Origin: Beroe ovata
Lineage: Eukaryota > Ctenophora > Nuda > Beroida > Beroidae
Direction: 5' to 3'
Length of the DNA stretch: 63,976 nt
NCBI GenBank assembly: GCA_946803715.1
Contig: CAMPET010000061.1
Location: forward strand, 64,306 to 128,281
Of the stretch, positions 1 to 14,105 are shown in pieces (position 1 is the first letter of the stretch; the number at the start of each line of letters is the position of its first letter). The notes beneath the pieces were generated by a model. It saw nothing but the letters and a program-made list of their open reading frames with translations. It had not been told where the DNA came from and searched no databases. A program made the position numbers and the translations under genes.

Positions 1-4
1 GGGG

Positions 5-88
5 ATTGCTCATGGTGTGGGGTTTCGTTGTCAACCTGCGGGGGAGATTGCTCATGGGGCGGGGTTTCGTGGTCAACCTGCGGGGATT
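5..88. repeat. Two-copy 42-bp minisatellite at the window edge
   Basis: Two head-to-tail copies of a 42-bp unit beginning attgctcatgg and ending caacctgcgggg, differing at a few positions. The array may continue to the left outside the window. Positions 89-272 contain nothing I can identify. Confidence 0.8.
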
Positions 89-272
89 TGGGTTCACATA
101 CATTAACGGCGTGGTCACTAGAGTATTCATTATTCAACCTTGGGTTTTGCTAGCAAAGGGGGCTAGGGGCTGGATCTATCCTGGGTTGTTGAGGGTTTCG
201 TGATAGTCATAACCGACCAATGACCATTGTACTAGGACGTTCATTATAAGAGATAAAGGAGTAAAATCTCAA

Positions 273-2233
273 CTAATTCAGAACTCTTGAAGAAGCTGAG
301 AGATTCCATACCCCGTTATTTACAACTTCCAGGAGTGACAATCCAGCAAATTTGCCGATGAAATACTCGGCACACTGCTCAACGTCGTAACACGCAGCAA
401 CCAAGTCGCAGAAATAGTTCCCCAGGTGATTCGTACTTTTCAACTGTTGCAGATACGCAATGAGCTCTTTTGTGAGGCGATCCAAGTACACTATCCTGAA
501 AATTAGAATTCACAATGATACCACACGTGCCATGAGCTTTGTAACCAAACCCAGTAACAGGAGTCAACAGTAGAGGATCGATAGAATAAATGGGAACTTC
601 TACTGCGAACACCAATTTCCCATTTCCTCACCTGATTATCTTGTTAGGCTCCGTAATCTGGCTGAACATTCCGAGGAGGAAAACCGACATGTCCCCGATA
701 ATCCGATCCTTGGTAAGTTCCAGGAGACACTTGATCCGATTGTAGAACACCATGAGGTCAGATGACGCGGTTACCACGGGTAGTTGAGCGTTCATCTGAT
801 TCAGCCTCACCTAAAAACCAGAGGGTTCGTTGAGTCTCATTCGAGTGTCAACAGTAACTTATCAATGATATCACGTTTATGGTCGCAACTTCAGAGTTGA
901 GTCTATCTGGTCGTGGTATTCTGCTGTGACAGCAGACTATAGTATCTAGGGTACCCCACGAACTTGAAACGAGCGAACGGAGAGTATGAACATGAGATAC
1001 ACAGAGATCACTATGATATGACGCACTATATGGGACCGTTCACATATTACGTAATCAAAATTTCGGCATTTTTTACCCCCCCTCCCCCCTCCGTAATCAA
1101 GCGTAATAATTTGGAAACCCCCTCCCCCTCGGCTGATTACGTAATATGTGAACGGTCCCATATGCGACAGCAGACTATAGTCTGCTATGGAGACATCTCA
1201 TCTACTCACAGAATGAAATTGAGCCAAGACGAGGGTTGGACTGAGAACGTAGGAGAGAGCTGAGAGTGTCTGTACGACGTCGTAGTGGTTCGTGACGGCT
1301 TGTAACACCTCGCAGTAATGTTTCGCTATCCTGAGCGAGATGAGGAAGTGAGCTCTACAATTTGATCTTGATGATGTGATGAATAATTATTTGTGATTGG
1401 TCATTAAGTAAATCAGTAATTCGTCTGTTCAGTGTTCCCGCACTGTGTGATCCAACTAATCGCGCGCACTGCGCGGCTCCGTGGTTCTATAGCTTACAGG
1501 TCACAGAACAAGTGCAGTGCGCCAGTGCACAACGTGTACACAGATTGATCCCATACCTGGTGTAAATCTGACTGATCAGGTCATGCACCTCTAGATCTTC
1601 GTACTGCAAGTTCAGTGTGGGACGGAGAGTGACGTCCTTGGTGGGCGGGGGCGGGAGTGAGAACCCGTAACTCTGACAAACAATGAGCAGCTGGCGGAAC
1701 ACCGCCTCCACGTTTCGACCACCCCGGAGTTGCTTCAACTGTTCCCATCGGGGAGGGGGGTGAGATTATGCGCGCCGCACAATGCACATTGTGCGGGGTA
1801 TGAATTATGGGGGTGAAGAGGGGATGAGTTGCGGAGTGGTGATGATTTGTAGAGATCATTGTGTGCAATTGAGATGCCGAGATGATGGGAAACCCGGGTG
1901 ATATAAATATCGAAATGTCAAGAGAAAGTGCACGAGTCACTCACAATATTCCGGTACCACTTCTCTGACTTGATTCTATCTGGGATACAAACTAGCTCCT
2001 CAGATTCCTCCTTGAGGATGTCCTCTTTATCTGTTATCGGCGGCTTGGACCAGAACTCATTGAGCCTGGAGAAGTGTCAGTGAGATGTTAAAAATGTCAC
2101 TGATACTCAAATGTCACATAATACTCATCATGTAAACATACAAGTCAGTGTGACGTTGTATGCTGACATCTAGACTCCTCAGAGTTTCCCTTAACACTGC
2201 ACACTCTTTGCTTTCCAGTGGTATGACTTGCAT
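273..2233 (-). CDS. Unrecognised five-exon gene, 263-aa helical protein
   Basis: Five exons read in order on the minus strand: 2233-2142 (ATG), 2065-1945, 1738-1557, 805-632 and 495-273 (stop). All junctions have GT-AG borders, the phases agree, and the exons sum to 792 bp, so the model closes as an intact 263-residue protein. It has no signal peptide or membrane segment and looks alpha-helical and soluble, with clusters such as LNEFWSKPPITDKEDIL near residue 32 and a proline run (LPPPPT) near residue 100. I do not recognise the family. A MITE sits in intron 3, as does a GC-rich repeat copy. The exact acceptor of exon 4 (805 or 810) is chosen because only the former keeps the frame open. The exon structure is more secure than any function. 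Confidence 0.6.
1031..1160. mobile_element. 130-bp MITE with 27-bp perfect terminal inverted repeats (Tc1/mariner-like)
   Basis: The ends are perfect inverted repeats of 27 bp, starting TGGGACCGTTCACATATTAC on the left and reading as the reverse complement on the right. TA dinucleotides flank both sides (1029-1030 and 1161-1162), as expected for TA-targeting elements. The interior is C-rich with no coding capacity. The terminal sequence resembles short mariner-like MITEs seen in many invertebrates; that assignment is from memory. Confidence 0.75.
1437..1545 (+). repeat. Diverged copy of a GC-rich short repeat (family R1)
   Basis: Begins gttcccgcactgtgtgatcc and ends caacgtgtacacag. It is the most diverged of the R1 copies described at 17851-17950 and 56488-56912, and lies in an intron of the gene at 273-2233. 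Confidence 0.6.
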
Positions 2234-2644
2234 TCTCCAGCTACTGTGTGTGTCTCTGTGTGCAAAGCGCACACAGGAACTTCTATCTTGGTTTACCAAG
2301 ATGTGTTATAGAACTGTTCATGGCTGAGATGTTAGAGGATCAGTGATGATAACTGAGAAATATGGCTATTACTAATCAGATGTCGCATTGTGCTTGGTAC
2401 ATTCTATCAAAAGCTGTAAAAGCAATGTCGATAAAAAGTGTTCAGTAAGGTGGAATCGTTGTCAAATATCATATAAATTTTGTACACACTATACTAAATG
2501 CATATACAATTACAAATAGAATTCTGGTTATGTTATTTTGCCAATAAAAATAGCGTTAAAAAGTGTGAAACGTGCAAGTTTATAAATAAGTTAATAAAAA
2601 CCAAACAGTCCCCAGTGAAGCGCAAGCAGGAAACCGAGACTATC

Positions 2645-3787
2645 TCAGTACACTCCGAGGTCCCTGAGCTGTTTCCTCAGGAAGTGCCGATGATCAGACA
2701 CGTGTGGGGGGTCTGCAAACTCGGGAAGGTGTGGTGGGTCGACTGCGATGTTGATCTCCGGCTTGGGGAAAACCTCGTGTATGTCAGCTGGGGGTGGGGC
2801 CCGAGGGGGCAAATCTGGAAGAGAGGGGTGTGAGACCTAGGAGCTGTGTTCCTGCGCTGCTTGGCCGGCCCAAATACTCCGAGCGCGCTGCGCAGCTCCG
2901 TGGTTTACGGCATTTCTGATCACAGAGTAAAATAAGGGGCGCGCAACGTGTGCACAGGCAGCTGCTATACACGAGAGGGAAAGAGATGGCTTGGATACTG
3001 GGGCTGCAATGCCCTGACATGTCTTTACAGTGAAAATTTGTAATTTAAGGTGAGGGTTGTAGATGTTAAGTCTAATAGACTGCTCCTCTCAAACTATGTC
3101 ATGTGATACAACATCCCGGACCAACTCAAGATTCTAGAATAAAGTTATACCAAGGCATTACAGTATTCGACCCGCAGTGAGTAGTGTAATAACCTGGCAG
3201 TGTGGTAGGCTGGGGAGGTTGTTCCACGTTGGTAGATGGGAGTTCCGAGAATATCTTTTCAGACGGGGACACACTTGCTTTGGTCTGAGCCTGGGATTAG
3301 CACAGAATGTCATGATGGGGGAACAACAGCTGGATCAAACAAACAGTATCGGAGGATTCCAATTCCTATACGGATACCTCTTGCTGGAGCTGGTTCTCGA
3401 GGAACCCCAGTTTTTGCCGAAGAACTTTCTTTTCATGCTGATTCTCTGCTAGCGAGCACTCAATCACTTTCGTGGTGTTGCGTGGTTGTTCTGAGCAAGG
3501 ACGGGGGGAAGAGTTAATTAACCAAATCGGTTTTTGTTTGCGTGGTGCATTGGATTCTTGGCTTACAGTCAGTTCAATCGGGTCTGCAAACATTCTTCAT
3601 ATGGTTATACCAGTCTGTAAATGATTATAAACGATAGATAACCACCTTTCTTGAGAGGTGTCAGGTGCAGGCTTGTCTCATCCGCCAGACTACTCTGGGG
3701 TGTTGGTACAGGAACCAAGACGGGTGTTGTCTCCTCTACTCCACCTGACATCCTAGTGAAATTAAGTGATGTTAGGTACTCCATCAC
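2645..3787 (-). CDS. Unrecognised four-exon gene, proline-rich 192-204 aa protein
   Basis: Four exons on the minus strand: 3787 (or 3751)-3646, 3583-3378, 3290-3194 and 2814-2645. Two in-frame ATGs (3787, 3751) give 204 or 192 residues, and both models are frame-consistent across all junctions. The protein starts MSGGVEETTPVLVPVPTPQ in the shorter model. It has a probable short coiled coil in exon 2 (LRQKLGFLENQLQQE), a proline-rich disordered middle, and a C-terminus ending LRKQLRDLGVY. No family is recognised. The low-complexity composition and short helix suggest a scaffold or adaptor, which is inference only. The stop is 412 bp upstream of the start of the next gene on the same strand. 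Confidence 0.55.
2848..2960 (+). repeat. GC-rich short repeat copy (family R1)
   Basis: Runs from gttcctgcgctgc to gcgcaacgtgtgcaca, matching the R1 units near 17.9 and 56.5 kb in the same orientation. It is located in the last intron of the gene at 2645-3787. Confidence 0.75.
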
Positions 3788-4115
3788 CAGAAGTGAGTGG
3801 ACTTGATTTGATCGATTTTAACTTATCGAGATGCTCTAGAGGTGTGTGATCAAGAATAAAATGAATTAATGAGGATAGGGTGCGATAATTGGAAAATAAG
3901 ATAATAAAGCCAAAACAAGGACCTACACATCACAATAAATAATATCGGACTCAAACAACAAACAACCAAACTCCAGAACTGTGAGCTGTGTCTCTACAAG
4001 TTTCCTCTAATTCGATAATATATGCCTTCTTTGTGAGGAAAAACAACTTCAAAACAATGTTCAAAAGCAAGTGCAACAAAGAGTTGCTTGATACAAAAAA
4101 CTGTCAATTTCTTAG
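3788..4115. other. Intergenic stretch, AT-rich, no feature seen
   Basis: AT-rich sequence between two minus-strand genes. I see no repeat, RNA gene or open frame of note; it should hold the promoter of the gene at 2645-3787 and the 3' untranslated region of the zinc-finger gene at 4116-5837. Confidence 0.5.
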
Positions 4116-5837
4116 TCAACTACACCGATTATTGTAGATACCGTACTTTTTGAGATTGGTCCCCGAGCAAATTACATGCGATTTATCCGATTGCGCGTTC
4201 ATCCTCGCCACACAGATTTTCCGATGTTTCGCGAGGTAGTACTGTCGGGTAAACTTCGTGCCACACACCTCACAGTCAAAACTCTTACTCGTATGATGTT
4301 CCTTCTCGTGTCGCGACCAGAGTGACCGGTATGTGAACTGCTTGTCGCACACGCTACACGCGTACACTGCCTCTCCCTTTTGAATGTGCGAGTTGTCCAC
4401 GGATATGGACGCCGGTTCGGGCGTGTCGGGTTTCGTCTCGGCCCCCGTCCGAGACTCATCTTCGTCCTCATCCTCGTCCAGTTCATCGTCGTCGTCCTCC
4501 TCGTCACTGCCGTTATACCGGACGAGAGCCGTGTTGGGTTGCTGGAGTTTCAGACACTGTACCGGGATACGATCACGGTACGTTCGCATGTTCATCACCT
4601 GAACAGAAGCGAGGGTGTGTGATGCGACATACAGAAATAATAATCACCATTCCTTAAACTCTAGAGAACACTGAATTCTGATCTCCCGAACCAATAGCAT
4701 ACAGTGAAATCCGAAGAATTTAATTCAATCAAAGTCCCTACCCCAGAATGGCGTGGGGCACTTCCGCATGGATTCTTTGTCCCTTCTTTGTGTCTCTTCA
4801 GGTTACACTTCTGGGTAAAGGAGAGGGTACAGGTGTCACACTGCCAAACTTGGCGCTCCACTTTATGGCATTCTTCGTGCCGTTTCCACGAGGTCCGAAA
4901 ATGAAATCTGGAAAAATAATTAATAATTATGGATGAAAATAGGTCATGAAATGAAAATAGGCTCTTTCATTTGATCAAATATGATATGACACATTACATT
5001 TGAGTCATTAATCTTACTTTTTCTCGCAGAAATTACACAGATACAGTTTCTTTGATTTGAACTTCTGAAGATGGGATTCCAGGGCGGCCGGGCTCCTGAG
5101 CTCTCTCCCACACTCCGGACAAGCAAATCGACCCCGGAACCGGTGATTCCCTGCTGTAACTGATAGAGTGAGAACGGTGAAGTTCACTTTCAAATAATAC
5201 CGGTAACGACAATGCCATTGTTTATTCAAAACAAGAATCAATGCTAATTCTTGTCTTACCTTGTTGACTGTGATGTTCACTGTATTCATAAGAGGTGCGC
5301 AGCACACCAATATCGTCTGGGTACGAATCGGATGGCTCGGATGGCTTGGAAACTCGTTGCTGCATTTTCTCTCCTGAATAAAAATTTTGTCACGACTAGA
5401 TTGTCTTCGGTGGTTTATATTGAGAGAAGGACATGTATTTTCCAATTATTATTGTTTAGAACTTCCAGAGAACTTACGGGCGACTTTGGCGTGTTCAGCG
5501 TTGAAATGCTTGGTAAGGAGTGACTTATCCTTATATTCTCTACCGCATACTGTACACTGGTAGATACTGTTTATCATCACTCTTCGTTCCACGTCGTTGT
5601 CGGACATAATGTGGGCTAAAGTGAGGCGAGGTTAAAAAAAGAGGGATGTGAACGCAAGGAAAGTACAGATCTATCTGACAATACTTTCCACCCCTTCAAA
5701 TTCATTCCAGATTCATCAATACCGTTTAAATTCCACTAACCTTTCATATGATTCTTGTAGTTCTTGTACGAGTAAAACTTCTCGCCACACCTCTCACACT
5801 CATATGGTACAAGTGGAGGGTCTGCTAAGTCAGACAT
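4116..5837 (-). CDS. C2H2 zinc-finger protein with seven fingers (376 aa)
   Basis: Six exons on the minus strand: 5837-5741 (ATG), 5615-5478, 5373-5260, 5150-5018, 4907-4742 and 4598-4116. Phases agree throughout and total 1131 bp. Finger motifs in order are YECERCGEKFYSYKNYKNH, YQCTVCGREYKDKSLLTKH, an atypical FACPECGRELRSPAALESH, YLCNFCEKKF...H, WQCDTCTLSFTQKCNLKRH, an acidic stretch of Asp/Glu, then YACSVCDKQFTYRSLWSRH and FDCEVCGTKFTRQYYLAKH (last ligand Cys). Several fingers are split by introns. Presumably a nuclear DNA- or RNA-binding regulator; the target is unknown. It is a tandem paralogue of the gene at 6332-9088, with the same order of five fingers, acidic linker and two fingers. 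Confidence 0.85.
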
Positions 5838-6331
5838 TGTAGACGATGAGGAAGAGGACTTTGTTCCCTCACATGATATAACACATCCTTGCTATGGATA
5901 ATCTGATTGAAAGATATCTATCGTGAAATGGAAGTAAGGGAGACAGGGGCTTTATATATGTTTTAAAACTAGTTATCTTGAGGGATGCGTGAATCACAAA
6001 TGTGATAAAGTTTGTAAGTCTACAGTGTTATTTTCTTCCAAGGATGTCAAATAGTTAGAAGTTTCCAACAATTACAGCAGAATAAAATGTAAATCAATTG
6101 ATATTTGATGCGATATTCCGTTCAATCAAACTTGTAAAATTGTAAACAATAAATTCAACGCGCGCAAAATGAAATCCACGCGCTTGCAATAAAATTCGTC
6201 TGTGACAATTTGAAATGCGAGCGAAAAGCATTTCTGTATCACTTTTGCCTCGCGCGGTACGTAGATAATACGAAAATAACAGTTTATTTTGTGACTGTCC
6301 CACGAGAAATCGATTCCCGATGAAACTGATT

Positions 6332-9090
<2,759 letters not shown>

Positions 9091-9373
9091 TTACATATTG
9101 CGTCCTAGGAACGACAGGAATATATATATTTTCATTGATATTGATACCGTTGAAATTATGAAAACAAAACTTTCAAAACTTTCTTACAAGTTCCTGAATA
9201 TGTCATATGAACCATGAGTTGAAGTGAGATCACATAATTCTCCAACAATTGTCAACCTTTAAATCATTCGCGAATTTACAAAACAGTTTATAATATGTGA
9301 ATCAATTCCTTAAGCCCGACAAAGCTCTGACTAGATGTGATTCCACATCGTCAAAACTCTGCTCATCAGTGTA

Positions 9374-12300
9374 TCAGCCTGATTCGAATCTAACCGACTC
9401 AGCGTTTATCAACTCGTTAATTTTATCAAGGGTATTTTGGGTGTTTTTCATGGTAGAAACCAGCTCCGCAATTTCAGTGTCACCGCCTTCGATTTTAGGT
9501 TTTTTCCTGTCGGGCGACTTCACAGGACTCGATTCGCTATCACTACCATCGCTCAGAAAACAGAAGTCATCGTGCTTCTTCAACTCATCATGATAGTTGA
9601 ACTTTTTCTTGCACTTGCGGCACCTAAACGACCGGTTACCCCTATGAAACTCGGCAACGTGGAGCATGAGTTTGTATACATCGGGAAACTTGATGCCACA
9701 CACGGCACAACTTCGGGCATCTTTGTGTTTTGTGTTGATATGGTTGTACAGGGAGGTTATTTCCTCCAATGTCTGGACCCGGAAACAGCACAAACAACAC
9801 TCGCACAGATTGATCGGCTTATCGTCCACAGATATCGCATACGTCTGATTTGTATCCTTCTCCGAGCAATTTTCATCATCTTGTTCCCTTGCATTCCCCG
9901 ACCTACTCATGTTCGTGCTTGTTTTTGTGTTTGGACTGGTGTCACACCACGCCCGAGCCGATTCCCTTTCCGTTACAGTCTCATCCACATTACTATTCTC
10001 AATCTCATCCGCCTGAGCTCCCATGATGGAGAATGGGGAAATGTCATCGATAACGGCTCTCATGGGCGATACTGCCGTGTTTTCTTTCTCGCTCCGGGAT
10101 GCTTGAGAGGAATCGTCGTCAATGTTACCTTCTGAAATCATTGGGAAGCGTTAGTTCTAGGATTATAGAACTAGGATTATAGTTGGGAAGCGTTAGTTCT
10201 AGCGTTAGTTCTAGTTGGAAAGCGTTAGTTCTAGGATTATAGAACTAGGATTATAGAACTAGGATTTTTATAATCCGGGGGAATTCAAACCAACAATATG
10301 AGGGGGTTATATTGTGCACATGTACAATTCCCACAATTTATATCGTTTCATTTGCATTGTTGCGTCAAACATTGGAATTGCATACAGTATATCTGATTAC
10401 AAACGAATTTGGTACCATTTCTTTGCTTTCCACTTTTTTCCTCTTGTAATTTCCTCTAGTGATTCAGACAATTTCATCACAAACACACACACACACACAC
10501 ACACACACNNNNNNNNNNNNNNNNNNNNNNNNNNNNNNNNNNNNNNNNNNNNNNNNNNNNNNNNNNNNNNNNNNNNNNNNNNNNNNNNNNNNNNNNNNNN
10601 NNNNNNNNNNNNNNNNNNNNNNNNNNNNNNNNNNNNNNNNNNNNNNNNNNNNNNNNNNNNNNNNNNNNNNNNNNNNNNNNNNNNNNNNNNNNNNNNNNNN
10701 NNNNNNNNNNNNNNNNNNNNNNNNNNNNNNNNNNNNNNNNNNNNNNNNNNNNNNNNNNNNNNNNNNNNNNNNNNNNNNNNNNNNNNNCTCACACACACAC
10801 ACTCGCAGTTCACACACACATACACACACACATACACAAATGACACACACAAACACACACACTCACTCTCTCACACGCACACAGTACACAGATACACACA
10901 CAAACACACACACACACACATTCAAACACACATTCACACAGGTCACCAAAGCACAAATAATGACTCATGACTGTTGAGATCATGAATGGTGGTTATTGAA
11001 TATGTAATATTCGATCTACTCAAACTGAGTAGATACCTTAAGCAAAGAACGAGTAAGATCTCAATATATGCCATGCTTCATTTCATGATAGATTCCTGCT
11101 TTACATTTCCCTATCTCTTCATTTTGTATCTCTTTCCATCAGCTATGACAGGTACAGATGCAGAGGGCTATCGGTTCCCTTACGGAGCTCGACAGTTTAT
11201 CATAGGATGGTGCTCCCTAACTATAACTCTTTCGTTAATCGGCAATATCGCAACGCTCATCGGTTCGCTGAAATACACTGCCATCAAATTTGACAGGGTA
11301 TCAGTTATCATCATAGAGAACATCGCTGCTTTGGACATTTTCTACGTTCTAACTATTGTACTGCCAAACATGTATTCCGTCGGTGAGGCACCCGTTGTCG
11401 TGGAAAGCTTCATGGACAACACCAAATTCGGCAAGATCTTGTGTTTCTATGATGCACATTTCCAGTTCTGGATAGAGACAGCTATCACGATACTGATTTG
11501 CTCGCTGAGCATCAGTAAACTGACTTGTTGCCTGTTCCCTCTACGAGCACTAACACGGTCTAAGTATACAGGATACTGCATTGCTGTCTTCGCTTGGTTT
11601 CCCTACCTCATTAGGATGTCTGTGGTCGAGGTTTTTCACGATGAACCCAGATACGGATATTGGAATGATGGATTCCGATGTTTAGTAAAACCGACGCAAG
11701 CATCTCTATACGTTGATATAACAGTGGCTGTTATGACGGTTTTTATACCTTGTATTGTTACAACAGTCTCGTCGATATGGCTAATCTACTACGCTACTCA
11801 AATGGGCGGTATTCAAAGACAAAGTATCGTAGCAAATATTCTCATTTCACTCTTTTTCATAGTCTCATTCCTCCCATATGCTGCTTTCATTGTTTGGAAA
11901 GGGGTTGGCATTACGCCAAGTGAGAAATTCAACTCGGACATGCTATGGCTCGTTTCCATCATGCATTTCCATATAATTAATTTCATAAACCCCTTCATCT
12001 ACTATATGACTAGCACAGGTTTTAGGGAGTTTATCGGATCAATATGTGAAAGTTTCTATTTGAGTATTAACAAGTTATGTCTCGTGAGAGAAGAATAACC
12101 ACAAAAACTGGGACAATTCGCTTGATACCAACGGGATCAGTTTTAATAACTGATAACTGGGACTAAGTTCTTGTTTCGATCACTTTGTGTACTTTTATAA
12201 ATAGAGTGGGGATTCTATTGATTTTAAGTTTTTGAAGCCCTTGCAATATTAGCTTCAGAGTTGATTCATATTGATCTAAATTTATGACTGCCTAGGGTAA

Positions 12301-14105
12301 ATTATGACTGCACAGGGTAAGTATTCAAGGATATTTGAACTCTATTCAAGGGATATTTGAACTCTTGCAGAAGCCACGCAATTCTCAACACCAAATTTCA
12401 AGTCTGATTTGATTGGTTTCCACAATGTATTATTTCCAACGCAAATGAACAAAGAGGGTGATAGATGCTGTGAAAACTGTCATGACTTACCATCAACAAA
12501 TATCCGACCCGGAATACTCTTTAGGTTGATCGGATTATTCTCTATGATGTCCAATAGTTCCATGATTGTGTCGTCAATGAACTTCTTGTGGGGGGTCAAG
12601 TCACACTCAAACTTCTCCATCAGCATGGTCCGAACGATTTTCGAAGTGATGTAATCGTGATTATATTTGTACAGAATCTTTGTAATTTCACTGCGGATCG
12701 TGCTCTTCTTCAGTTCAACTTTGCGTGGGGCCTCATCCTTTTCCTCGATAGGGGGAACTGGTTGAGTCACGGAATTGAGTGGTGCATTTTCTGAAGGAGC
12801 AAGCTTCTCCGGTGAGGTGTCCGATTCGCTCTCCCGTCTTTCATTCCTCAAGCATGGCTTAAACTTTCTCTTCTGTGCAGCTGATTCTTCGTTGGTGGCG
12901 GAGGGGTGTCCAGGTGTATTGCAGGGCGGCGGGATGTTCTCTGATTTGATACCCGCAGCACTCGTAAAACATGTGTCAGGCGTTTTGGAGGTGTCTGATT
13001 GTGGTGGTCGCGTGGAGTATGAGTGGGAATTAGGTTGGGAGGAAACAAGTTCGTTCCATAACCTGTCTTGCACGGGATCAGACTGTAAAAGAATAGTCAT
13101 TTCAGCATTCAGCAATTAGTGAGAAAAATTGAGGTCAATGATCATCGGTTCTTATGATCTTACCCTCCTGAATGGTCTAGCAGTGGATGCAGCTGGAACC
13201 ACAAACTGTGGGTGCTTTGGAGCAGGGGCCGGTTGTTGGGGCCGTTTTTGTACTCGTTGCACGTTCAACATCGATCTGATCGATCGCTGCTCGGACTTGT
13301 CTAGATCATCCAAACCCTCAAAATAGGACAATTATCAACTATAGGTATCAACTTCACGAACAATACGGAATGGTGCGCACATGACGCAGTCTCTAGGTTA
13401 ATCTTCTGGAATAGGACATTTTATTTCGACAATAGTAGCTATAACTCATCCTACCGATAAAGTTAAAGGGAAGGTCCCATACTCCTCAGAAAAGCATCGG
13501 GGATGATAAACTCTCAAGCCGGAGTGCAAGGTTCCAGCTGAAAAATCACACATAATATCTATGTGTGATCACAGATGAGTGATCAATACGAGGAATAATC
13601 ACACATTCCCAACGTGGTACCTATCTTGAGTTCATGACTGAGTAACATGAGGTGACATCGTTCACAGGTGTATGAAATATCTTGATTTCCGATAGCGTAT
13701 CCCACAACTATTCCCAACGGAACGGAAACTTGGCTTTGGTTCTGGAGCTTCACTGACTTTTTGTTCTTAACCGGCTTAGCAAATACTGATAGGGCGTTGT
13801 CAAAGTTACTAAGTAATTATTTCGTCTGAGATGCTAAAGGGATAATGGAATGATTTGTGAGAGGGGTACATACACTTCCTAGAAAGGTAGGCGAAGTGGT
13901 ATCGACTCAGTTGATCGCAACCTTGTATTTCTGATACGTGGTTACAGATGTTGGAAGAACTGAAACAAAGGTTTAAGTTTAGGAAATTAGATTGACATAA
14001 CAGATTGATCTCTTATGTCAGGAAATCAATTTATACAATGACTCACAGGAAAAAACAGTCACAGTGATAGCCATAGAAGCAAGGTGAAGATTCGGATTCA
14101 TTTTG
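9374..14105 (-). CDS. Zinc-binding segment, DEK C-terminal-like domain and C2H2 finger protein
   Basis: Minus-strand exons with agreeing phase: about 13785-13621, 13537-13455, 13316-13164, 13082-12491 and 10131-9374 (stop). Upstream pieces at 13963-13860 and an ATG near 14103 are likely 5' exons, but I could not fix their frame. The N-terminal part has a Cys/His cluster (CERCHLMLLSHELK, then VYHPRCF) that looks like a treble-clef or PARP-type finger. The middle exon ends in a helical block with ITSKIVRTMLMEKFECDL, which fits the DEK C-terminal domain (a small DNA-binding helical fold). The last exon has a serine-rich region, then C2H2 units CAVCGIKFPDVYKLMLH and FRCRKCKKKFNYHDELKKH. Likely a chromatin-associated protein. 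The roughly 2.4-kb intron 12490-10132 contains the antisense GPCR. Confidence 0.65.
10142..10275. repeat. Short tandem and inverted repeat of ttctaggattatagaacta
   Basis: Interleaved copies of gttagttctaggattata and its partner tatagaactaggatta form small hairpins. It sits directly upstream of the acceptor of the last exon of the gene at 9374-14105. Confidence 0.75.
10484..10935. repeat. CA microsatellite interrupted by a 279-base N gap
   Basis: A CA run enters the N gap (10509-10787) and leaves it into degenerate ACAC-rich sequence up to about 10935. The reading frames crossing it are low-complexity artefacts. Confidence 0.9.
11145..12098 (+). CDS. Rhodopsin-family (class A) GPCR, orphan, 317 aa
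   Basis: An intronless coding body with seven hydrophobic segments. TM1 contains LSLIGNIATLIG, TM3 begins at KILCFYDAHFQFW with the conserved Cys, extracellular loop 2 carries its partner Cys (FRCLVKP), TM6 has FLPYAAF and TM7 ends INFINPFIYY, an NPxxY-type motif. The DRY motif at the end of TM3 is not recognisable (SISKLTCC). The frame is open back to an ATG at 10986 (370 aa), but a strong polypyrimidine tract and AG lie directly before the ATG at 11145, so I favour a 5' untranslated intron and a start at 11145. It lies antisense inside an intron of the zinc-finger/DEK-like gene. The ligand cannot be inferred. It probably signals at the plasma membrane through G proteins. Confidence 0.8.
   Translation: MTGTDAEGYRFPYGARQFIIGWCSLTITLSLIGNIATLIGSLKYTAIKFDRVSVIIIENIAALDIFYVLTIVLPNMYSVGEAPVVVESFMDNTKFGKILCFYDAHFQFWIETAITILICSLSISKLTCCLFPLRALTRSKYTGYCIAVFAWFPYLIRMSVVEVFHDEPRYGYWNDGFRCLVKPTQASLYVDITVAVMTVFIPCIVTTVSSIWLIYYATQMGGIQRQSIVANILISLFFIVSFLPYAAFIVWKGVGITPSEKFNSDMLWLVSIMHFHIINFINPFIYYMTSTGFREFIGSICESFYLSINKLCLVREE

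Noticed and set aside
9437-10135. 232-aa plus-strand frame
   Set aside because: Antisense shadow of the C2H2 exon at 9374-10131, which has clear zinc-finger motifs.
10314-10977. His/Thr-rich open frames across the CA repeat and N gap
   Set aside because: They are microsatellite translations with gap characters; no coding evidence.
12775-13119. 114-aa plus-strand frame
   Set aside because: Antisense shadow of the minus-strand exon carrying the DEK-like block.
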